Shown: positions 6,686 to 11,370 of the stretch, in pieces
Numbering within the stretch: the first letter of the stretch is position 1
Layout of the letters: each line of letters begins with the position of its first letter
Assembly: GCA_905209135.1 (NCBI GenBank)
Contig: CAJLRT010000017.1
Location: 1-11,370 of the forward strand
DNA from: an uncultured Eubacteriales bacterium
GTDB lineage: Bacteria > Bacillota > Clostridia > Oscillospirales > UMGS1783
DNA length: 11,370 bases
Reading direction: 5' to 3'
The notes under the pieces: generated by a model
Databases searched by the model: none
Told to the model about the DNA's origin: nothing
What the model saw: the letters and a program-made list of their open reading frames with translations, nothing else
Made by a program: the position numbers and the translations under genes

Positions 6686-7140
6686 TGAACGTACGGACAA
6701 GCTTTTACAATGAGCAGGAGGACTGGCCCGTCACCGTCGAACTCAAGCACCGCATGGAGGCGGTCATATACCGCACCCTCGACCGCGAGGGGTACGACCG
6801 AAGCTGCGAGGTGAGCGTGGCCTTTGTCGAAGAGTCGAAAATCCGGGCGCTCAACGCCGAATACCGCGGCCGCGACAGCGTGACCGACGTCCTCTCCTTT
6901 GCCGACGGCACGACGGACCCCGACACGGGCGTCATCCTGCTCGGGGACGTGGTAATCTGCGCGAAGCGGGCAGTGGAGCAGGCGGAGCAGTACGGGCACA
7001 GCGTCGAGCGCGAGTTCTGTTTTCTGTCGGCCCATTCCACGCTGCATCTGCTCGGCTACGACCATGAGACGGAGCTGGACGAGAAGATCATGCGCGCCAA
7101 GCAGACGGAAATTCTGGAATCGCTCGGAATCACGCAGTAG
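6682..7140 (+). CDS. ybeY: rRNA maturation endoribonuclease YbeY
   Basis: This is a zinc-dependent single-strand endoribonuclease that takes part in 16S rRNA 3'-end maturation and 70S quality control. The metal-binding motif H-x3-H-x5-H is complete in HSTLHLLGYDH (His118, His122, His128). Ser follows the first His where many homologues have Gly. The family motif NAEYRGRDSVTDVLSFA (58-74) is intact, with ILLGDVVIC at 85-93. The 152-residue length is normal. The start overlaps phoH by 4 nt (ATGA), with AGGAAAGGG just upstream; a second Met follows directly. It lies directly upstream of era, which acts in the same step of 30S assembly; in the B. subtilis order dgkA and cdd separate the two. Confidence 0.96.
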   Translation: MMNVRTSFYNEQEDWPVTVELKHRMEAVIYRTLDREGYDRSCEVSVAFVEESKIRALNAEYRGRDSVTDVLSFADGTTDPDTGVILLGDVVICAKRAVEQAEQYGHSVEREFCFLSAHSTLHLLGYDHETELDEKIMRAKQTEILESLGITQ

Positions 7141-7195
7141 CGCGCCGCCGGCGGCCTGCCGGGCACGCCCATGTCACATCACAAAAAGGAGCATT

Positions 7196-8089
7196 ATGGA
7201 GATAAAATATTCCGGGTTCGTCTCGCTTGCGGGCCGGCCCAATGTGGGGAAGTCCACCCTCTTGAACGCGCTCATGGGCCAGAAGATCGCCATCGTCTCG
7301 CCGAAGCCGCAGACGACGCGGGGCCGGGTCGTCGGGATCCGGACGGCCGGGGACAGGCAGGTGGTGTTTATCGACACGCCCGGCCTGCACAGCCCGAGAA
7401 CCGCGCTGGGCGATTTCATGGTCAAAACGGCGCAGGAGAATATAGAGGACACCGATATCGTCCTGCTCGTCGTGGAGGCCAGGGACTATGTCCACAAGCT
7501 GGAGCGGGACGTGATCGACCGCATCAAGCGCACGGGCCAGAAGAGCATACTCGTCATCAACAAAGTGGACACGGTCAAGGATAAGCCGCGCATTCTGGCG
7601 GCCATACAGGCCTTTTCCGCCCTGCATGATTTCGACGCGGTCGTACCCCTGTCCGCAAAGAACGGCAAGGGGGTGGACATTCTGGAAAAAGAGCTTTTCC
7701 GCCTGATCCCGGAGGGAATCCAGTATTACCCGGAGGACATGGTCTCCGACCAGCCGGAGCGCGTCCGCGCGGCGGAGATCATCCGCGAGAAGATGCTCTA
7801 CGCCCTCTCGGATGAAATCCCGCACGGGATCGCCGTCGAGGTGTACGAGTTTTCAAAAAGAGACGGGCGGGAGCTGTACGACATATCGGTCAACATCGTC
7901 TGCGAGCGGAAAACCCACAAGTCCATCATCATCGGAAAGGGCGGGGAAAAGCTCAAGGCGATCGCGTCCGCCGCACGCGCCGAACTGGAACAGATGCTCG
8001 GCTGCAAGGTCAATCTGCAGTGCTGGATCAAGGTGAAAGAGGACTGGCGCAACAACCAGTACCTGATCCGCAACTACGGATACGAATAA
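7196..8089 (+). CDS. era: GTPase Era
   Basis: Era is a GTPase that binds the 3' end of 16S rRNA and checks 30S assembly. All GTPase motifs are visible: G1 GRPNVGKST (13-21), G2 around QTTRGR (39-44), G3 DTPG (60-63), G4 NKVD (122-125) and G5 SAK (153-155). The C-terminal KH domain has IIGKGGEKLK (245-254) and ends in the typical DWRNNQYLIRNYGY. The length is 297 residues, against about 300 in the family. The ATG at 7196 is set by AAGGAG just upstream and by the family N-terminus; an in-frame extension to 7064 overlaps ybeY and is not credible. The 55-bp gap after ybeY holds a GC-rich palindrome (7144-7155) with no T-run, so the two genes are probably cotranscribed. Confidence 0.98.
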   Translation: MEIKYSGFVSLAGRPNVGKSTLLNALMGQKIAIVSPKPQTTRGRVVGIRTAGDRQVVFIDTPGLHSPRTALGDFMVKTAQENIEDTDIVLLVVEARDYVHKLERDVIDRIKRTGQKSILVINKVDTVKDKPRILAAIQAFSALHDFDAVVPLSAKNGKGVDILEKELFRLIPEGIQYYPEDMVSDQPERVRAAEIIREKMLYALSDEIPHGIAVEVYEFSKRDGRELYDISVNIVCERKTHKSIIIGKGGEKLKAIASAARAELEQMLGCKVNLQCWIKVKEDWRNNQYLIRNYGYE

Positions 8090-8108
8090 AACGCCCGTCC
8101 GGAAAGCT

Positions 8109-8137
8109 TTGATTTATGCAGTTCTTACAAAAATAAA
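8109..8137 (+). promoter_or_regulatory. Weak sigma-A-like candidate promoter in the AT-rich era-yqzL gap
   Basis: TTGATT (8109-8114) and AATAAA (8132-8137) are separated by 17 nt, with four of six consensus matches each. The whole era-yqzL gap (8090-8216) is AT-rich against a GC-rich background, as promoters often are in such genomes. It could give yqzL-recO separate expression. A chance match in AT-rich DNA is quite possible. Confidence 0.25.
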
Positions 8138-8176
8138 ATTAAAAATTATTCCCTGTAATTTTCGCAGTTCCGGCGT

Positions 8177-8204
8177 CAAAAATGATAGTACAAAATCATT
8201 TTTG
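8177..8204 (+). repeat. Perfect 10-bp inverted repeat next to the yqzL ribosome binding site
   Basis: Arms CAAAAATGAT (8177-8186) and ATCATTTTTG (8195-8204) are exact reverse complements around the 8-nt loop AGTACAAA. The last G of the right arm is the first G of the yqzL GGAGG. In RNA this would be a weak, A-U-rich hairpin next to the ribosome binding site; in DNA it could be an operator. It could also be a poor terminator for era, but no T-run follows the right arm. Confidence 0.6.
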
Positions 8205-8208
8205 GAGG
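8204..8208 (+). promoter_or_regulatory. Ribosome binding site of yqzL
   Basis: GGAGG lies 8 nt before the ATG at 8217. It fixes the start of this very small gene and rules out the upstream in-frame extension. Confidence 0.85.
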
Positions 8209-8216
8209 AATTCGGA

Positions 8217-8360
8217 ATGAATAAGAACGACGCATGGACTTTCTTTGAAAACACGGGGAATCTGGACGCGTATCTCATATATAAACATCTGGAAAACGAT
8301 AAATCACCGTTTGAAGCGAAACGGGACAAGGAGCTGTTCCTGCAGGGCAGCGGACGTTAG
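8217..8360 (+). CDS. yqzL: YqzL-like small protein
   Basis: This 47-residue protein sits exactly between era and recO, where B. subtilis has yqzL. The N-terminal half reads DAWTFFENTGNLDAYLIYKH (5-24), which fits the YqzL pattern of an aromatic W-x-x-F, TGN/TGS, then A/T-Y-L-x-Y-K. The C-terminal half is short and charged. No signal peptide or TM segment is seen. The function is unknown in any organism I can recall. The ATG is supported by a strong GGAGG; a reading frame extending back to 8109 is non-coding AT-rich leader. recO begins 11 nt after the stop, so the two are probably cotranscribed. Automatic annotation can miss a gene of this size. Confidence 0.88.
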   Translation: MNKNDAWTFFENTGNLDAYLIYKHLENDKSPFEAKRDKELFLQGSGR

Positions 8361-8371
8361 AGGTGGGATAG

Positions 8372-9115
8372 TTGCATCTGTCGGTCGACGGCATCGTACT
8401 GCATTCGCGCGAGTACGGGCGCAGCGCAAGACTGCTGACCCTGCTCACGCGCCAGAGGGGGCGAATCACGGTCATCGCACCGGGCGCGGGCTCGCTCAAG
8501 AGCCGGCTGAAAGCCTGCGCCGCCCCCTTTACATATTCGTCGTTCATGCTGTTTAAAAACGGCGACCAATACAAGGTGGACAGCGCCGATGTGCACGAGC
8601 TGTTCTACGGGCTGAGCGGGGATATAGACCGGCTGGCCCTGGGCCAGTACTTTTTGGAGGTCGCGGCCCGGCTCTCGCGCGAGGAGACGGAGGAAGAGGA
8701 GCTGCTGCGCCTGCTGCTCAACAGCCTCTATCTGCTCTCCAAGGGCGCGGACCCCGTTCATGTCAAGCTCGTGTTTGAGCTTCGGTGCGCGTCCGTATCC
8801 GGTTTCATGCCGGACTTTGAGACCTGCGCTGTCTGCGGCAAGGACGAGCCTGGCTGGATCGACGTTCACGGCGGCAGGCTCGTATGCGCATCCTGCGCCG
8901 ACCGTCCCGCGCCGGACAGCTTTTACCTGGACGCCGCGGCGAAGGACGCGCTGCGCCATGTGTTTTACGCGCCGCTCCGCAGGATTTTTTCTTTTCAGCT
9001 CAGCGGCGCGGCGCAGGAACAACTGAGCCGGTTTGCGGAGCGCTTCCTGCTCGAGCAGACCGACGAGCGGTTTGCAACGCTGGCGTTCTACCGCTCTCTG
9101 CAGAATCCCGTCTGA
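8372..9115 (+). CDS. recO: DNA repair protein RecO
   Basis: RecO is a recombination mediator that, with RecR, loads RecA on SSB-coated single-stranded DNA and anneals strands. The N-terminal OB-fold (about 1-80) begins with the typical DGIVLHSREYGRSARLLTLL (6-25). A helical domain follows, then a zinc-binding site with Cys152, Cys155, Cys172 and Cys175 (CAVC and CASC). The length of 247 residues is normal. The start is TTG, with AGGTGG 5 nt upstream; no in-frame ATG lies nearby, and the HLSVDGIV sequence needs this start. It follows yqzL by 11 nt. A terminator-like hairpin begins on its stop codon, so the operon probably ends here. Confidence 0.96.
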   Translation: MHLSVDGIVLHSREYGRSARLLTLLTRQRGRITVIAPGAGSLKSRLKACAAPFTYSSFMLFKNGDQYKVDSADVHELFYGLSGDIDRLALGQYFLEVAARLSREETEEEELLRLLLNSLYLLSKGADPVHVKLVFELRCASVSGFMPDFETCAVCGKDEPGWIDVHGGRLVCASCADRPAPDSFYLDAAAKDALRHVFYAPLRRIFSFQLSGAAQEQLSRFAERFLLEQTDERFATLAFYRSLQNPV

Positions 9116-9142
9116 ACAGGCCTTTGCGGAAAGGGCCTGTTT
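9115..9142 (+). terminator. Terminator-like hairpin after recO
   Basis: AACAGGCCTTT (9115-9125) pairs with AAGGGCCTGTT (9131-9141) as an 11-bp stem with one G-U pair and loop GCGGA. The stem starts on the last base of the recO stop codon. Only a short T stretch follows (TTT then CC), so termination may be partial, allowing some readthrough into mutS2. Confidence 0.6.
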
Positions 9143-9169
9143 CCTGTGTGTGCAGCGTTCAATTTCGGG

Positions 9170-9228
9170 CCGGAAACGGACAGGATTTTGGTGCGGGCAT
9201 TTTTTTAGCCGGATAAAGCCGTTTCCGG
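9170..9228 (+). repeat. 10-bp inverted repeat in the mutS2 leader (element 1)
   Basis: CCGGAAACGG (9170-9179) and CCGTTTCCGG (9219-9228) are exact reverse complements separated by 39 nt, which include a run of seven T (9200-9206). The right arm is followed by GAACAGAG, as in the next stem. Together with element 2 it forms a pair of related structures upstream of mutS2. Confidence 0.6.
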
Positions 9229-9290
9229 GAACAGAGTTCATTTTTCAGGCCGGAGACAGGCAGTCTCCGGGAACAGAGGTAATTTCATGG
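9221..9290 (+). repeat. Direct repeat of the mutS2 translation-start region
   Basis: GTTTCCGGGAACAGAG (9221-9236) recurs as GTCTCCGGGAACAGAG (9263-9278) with one change. The following bases are also similar: TTCATTTTTCAGG after copy 1, GTAATTTCATGG after copy 2. Copy 2 carries the working ribosome binding site and the mutS2 ATG; copy 1 has lost both the GAGG and the ATG. This looks like a tandem duplication of about 42 bp, or two copies of one regulatory element. Confidence 0.65.
9250..9270 (+). repeat. 8-bp hairpin in the mutS2 leader (element 2)
   Basis: CCGGAGAC (9250-9257) and GTCTCCGG (9263-9270) are exact reverse complements around loop AGGCA. The stem ends 4 nt before the mutS2 ribosome binding site AGAGG (9275-9279), so it could limit or protect translation initiation. 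It matches the outer eight pairs of element 1 except for one A-T to G-C pair change. Confidence 0.65.
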
Positions 9291-11370
9291 ATCAGGAAAA
9301 GAGTTTGCGACTGCTGGAATTTCATAAAATACGCAGCCTGCTCGCGGCGGCGGCGGACACCGAGGGCGGCCGCGCCGGGTGCATGGCGCTCATGCCGTTT
9401 ACCGACCCCGAACGCGTGCGCGGCGAGCTTGCGCGCACGCAGGCCGCGCTCCGGATTCTCAACGTAAAAGGCCCGCTGTCCATGCGCGGCCTGCGCGATA
9501 TATCGGGCGCGATTGAGCGTCTGCGCGTCGAAGCGCCGCTCAGCATTCCGGAGCTGATGGACTGCGCTTTCCTGCTGCGCACCGCGCGCCGCCTGCGAGA
9601 GTACCGGGGCGAGAGCGAAGCGCTGGAGAGCGTGCTCGACGATGAGTTTGAGCGCCTTGCGCCGCACAGGGCGCTGGAGGACAGGCTCTACGCCTCTTTC
9701 AACGCCGAGGGCGAGGTGATGGACGCGGCCAGCGACGAGCTGTACCGTATCCGGCGGCAGATCGCGTCTGCCCAGAGCCGCATACGGGAGAACCTGGACA
9801 AGCTCATCCGTTCCGCCCAGTATGCGCGCTGCCTGCAGGAACCGGTCGTCACCGTGCGCGGCGGCAGGTTTGTCGTGCCGGTAAAGGTGGAGTACAAGGG
9901 CGAGATCAGCGGCCTGATCCACGACGTTTCGGCAACGGGCGCAACCGTGTTCGTCGAGCCGGCGTCGGTCGTGGAGGCCAACAATGAGGTGCGCCTGCTG
10001 GAAGGCCGCGAGAAAGCCGAAATTGAACGGATTCTCTACGAGCTGTCCGCGCTTCTGACGTCCGTGTGCGAGGATCTGGAGGAGAATTTCCTGCTCTGCA
10101 CGCGCTTTGACGAGCTGTTCGCCAAGGCGAAGCTCGCGGTGGACATGCGCGCGACCATGCCGCTTGTGAACGACCGCGGAATTGTGGACCTGCGCCGCGC
10201 CCGGCATCCGCTGCTGGACAGGGACACGGTCGTGCCGGTCGACGTCGCGCTCGGACAGGACTATGACACGCTCGTCATCACCGGCCCGAATACGGGCGGC
10301 AAGACGGTGTCGCTGAAACTGGTGGGGCTGGTTTGCGCCATGGCGCAGGCCGGGCTGTACATACCCTGCGCCGAGGAGAGCCGCTGCCCGGTGTTTGACA
10401 TGATCCTCACCGACGTGGGCGACGAGCAGTCGATCGAGCAGTCGCTCTCCACATTCTCATCGCATATGACGAATATCATACAGATTATAGACAGGGCGAC
10501 AGCCCGCTCCCTCTGTCTGTTCGACGAGCTCGGCGCGGGCACCGACCCGGTCGAGGGCGCGGCGCTCTCGGTCGCCATTCTGGAATATGTGCGCGCAAAG
10601 GGCGCGCGGATCGTGTGCACCACCCACTTCCCCGAATTGAAAGTATATGCGCTGCAGACCGACGGCGTACGCAACGCCTCCTGCGAGTTCGACGTGGAGA
10701 CGCTGCGCCCGACCTACCGCCTGATCACGGGTATGCCGGGCCGGTCCAACGCCTTTGCCATCTCCGAAAAGCTCGGCCTGAAAAAGGAGATTATAGACAA
10801 GGCCGCCACCCACCTGACAAGCGACAGCATCGCCTTTGAGGAGATCCTGTCGCAGATTGAGAAAAACCGCCGCGCCTCCGAACGCGAGCGCGACGCGGCC
10901 ATGGCGGACCGCGCCGCCGCAGAGGAGATGCTGCACAGCGCGCAGCAGAAACAGCGGGAAATGCAGGCGCGCATTGAAAGGGAACTCGAGCAGGTCAAGG
11001 GCCAGGGCCGGCGGATCGTCGAGGGCGCAAAGGCGCAGGTGCAGGAGGTGCTCGCCGGGCTGGACGCCCTTGTCCGGGAAAAGGAGCGGGCCGATTTCAA
11101 AGAGCGCCTGCAGGGGTTCCGGCAGGGCGCGCGCCGCACGCTCCGGGAACTGGAGGACGAGCTGGATCCCGTCCGTGAGACGCAGACAGAGTATGAACTG
11201 CCGCGGCCGCTGCGCGTCGGCGACACGGTCGAGGTGGTGGGAATCACCCGCGCCGGCGTCGTGGCGTCCCTGCCCGGGCGCGACGGGAAACTGACCGTCA
11301 CGGCGGGCAGTATGAAGCTCAGCGTAAACGTTAAGGACGTGCGGCTGATCAAGGCGCCCAAAAAGCGCGC
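9287..11370 (+). CDS. mutS2: Endonuclease MutS2 (3' partial)
   Basis: MutS2 is a MutS-related ATPase. In B. subtilis it acts on collided ribosomes (as RqcU), and in other bacteria it is linked to suppression of recombination; it lacks the mismatch-recognition domain of MutS. About 694 codons are present, open to the right edge. The start MDQEKSLRLLEFHKI is family-typical, with ribosome binding site AGAGG 7 nt upstream. The clamp/core region contains VRGGRFVVPVKVEYKGEISG and DVSATGATVFVEP. Walker A is GPNTGGKT (333-340), Walker B is LFDELGAGTDP (411-421) and the switch histidine lies in TTHFPELK (His447). A long charged coiled coil follows at about 520-625, then a small beta-type domain from about residue 641. 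The C-terminal Smr nuclease domain, usually the last 80 or so residues, would lie beyond the window and cannot be confirmed. Confidence 0.96.
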   Translation, partial: MDQEKSLRLLEFHKIRSLLAAAADTEGGRAGCMALMPFTDPERVRGELARTQAALRILNVKGPLSMRGLRDISGAIERLRVEAPLSIPELMDCAFLLRTARRLREYRGESEALESVLDDEFERLAPHRALEDRLYASFNAEGEVMDAASDELYRIRRQIASAQSRIRENLDKLIRSAQYARCLQEPVVTVRGGRFVVPVKVEYKGEISGLIHDVSATGATVFVEPASVVEANNEVRLLEGREKAEIERILYELSALLTSVCEDLEENFLLCTRFDELFAKAKLAVDMRATMPLVNDRGIVDLRRARHPLLDRDTVVPVDVALGQDYDTLVITGPNTGGKTVSLKLVGLVCAMAQAGLYIPCAEESRCPVFDMILTDVGDEQSIEQSLSTFSSHMTNIIQIIDRATARSLCLFDELGAGTDPVEGAALSVAILEYVRAKGARIVCTTHFPELKVYALQTDGVRNASCEFDVETLRPTYRLITGMPGRSNAFAISEKLGLKKEIIDKAATHLTSDSIAFEEILSQIEKNRRASERERDAAMADRAAAEEMLHSAQQKQREMQARIERELEQVKGQGRRIVEGAKAQVQEVLAGLDALVREKERADFKERLQGFRQGARRTLRELEDELDPVRETQTEYELPRPLRVGDTVEVVGITRAGVVASLPGRDGKLTVTAGSMKLSVNVKDVRLIKAPKKR

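Noticed and set aside
5699..6700. 333-residue minus-strand open frame opposite phoH.
   Set aside because: Antisense shadow of a strongly conserved PhoH gene; the sequence is rich in His, Arg, Asp and Gly without any family pattern.
7144..7163. Rho-independent terminator between ybeY and era.
   Set aside because: The GC stem is not followed by a T-run, and era lies only 55 bp downstream in the same direction.
7064..7195. N-terminal extension of era into ybeY.
   Set aside because: The extension is Arg/Ser/Pro-rich shadow sequence. The AAGGAG before 7196 and the Era N-terminus fix the start.
9229..9239. GAACAGAGTTC palindrome upstream of mutS2 as a LexA (SOS) box.
   Set aside because: The Bacillus-type box needs four bases between GAAC and GTTC; here there are three, and the second copy of the repeat lacks the GTTC half.
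8357..10207. Two long minus-strand open frames (294 and 320 residues) opposite recO and mutS2.
   Set aside because: Both are shadows of GC-rich coding sequence; the plus strand has intact RecO and MutS2 motifs across the same span.

Overview
The window is GC-rich chromosomal DNA from an endospore-forming Firmicute, most likely a high-GC member of Clostridia. Four gene families point to sporulation: GerA/GerC germinant-receptor subunits, YlbJ, YqfC and YqfD. The rest is the conserved phoH-ybeY-era-yqzL-recO neighbourhood of Bacillus and Clostridia. I cannot place it to genus. There are no mobile elements, rRNA, tRNA or CRISPR arrays, and no sign of recent transfer.

Left block (minus strand, about 1-3939). 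A tightly packed operon reads leftward: ylbJ, a gerA-type gene, a gerC-type lipoprotein gene, and a 75-residue two-TM protein that resembles the small 'D' proteins of other germinant-receptor operons. Every junction touches or overlaps (TGA-ATG, a 20-bp overlap, ATGA), which suggests translational coupling. No GerB-type permease subunit is present; it may begin just past the left edge.

Divergent control region (3940-4132). It holds a very good sigma-E-like promoter facing ylbJ, a weaker candidate facing yqfC, and a 16-bp near-palindrome between them.

Right block (plus strand, 4133 to the end). yqfC-yqfD (mother-cell sporulation) is followed by phoH, ybeY (16S rRNA maturation endonuclease), era (30S assembly GTPase), the tiny gene yqzL, recO (recombination mediator), a terminator-like hairpin, and mutS2 (cut by the right edge). 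Compared with the B. subtilis order yqfC-yqfD-phoH-yqfF-ybeY-dgkA-cdd-era-yqzL-recO, the genes yqfF (pgpH), dgkA and cdd are missing. Two AT-rich islands stand out in the GC-rich background: one inside yqfD and one upstream of yqzL. Both have promoter-like features and could serve the housekeeping genes outside sporulation.

Most unusual features: (1) mother-cell-type ylbJ is fused into one coupled operon with germinant-receptor genes that are normally forespore-expressed; (2) the mutS2 leader holds two related stem elements whose arms differ by a compensatory base pair and whose 3' flanks duplicate the mutS2 translation-start region; (3) a perfect 10-bp inverted repeat abuts the yqzL ribosome binding site. 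I did not find a clearly new multi-gene system.
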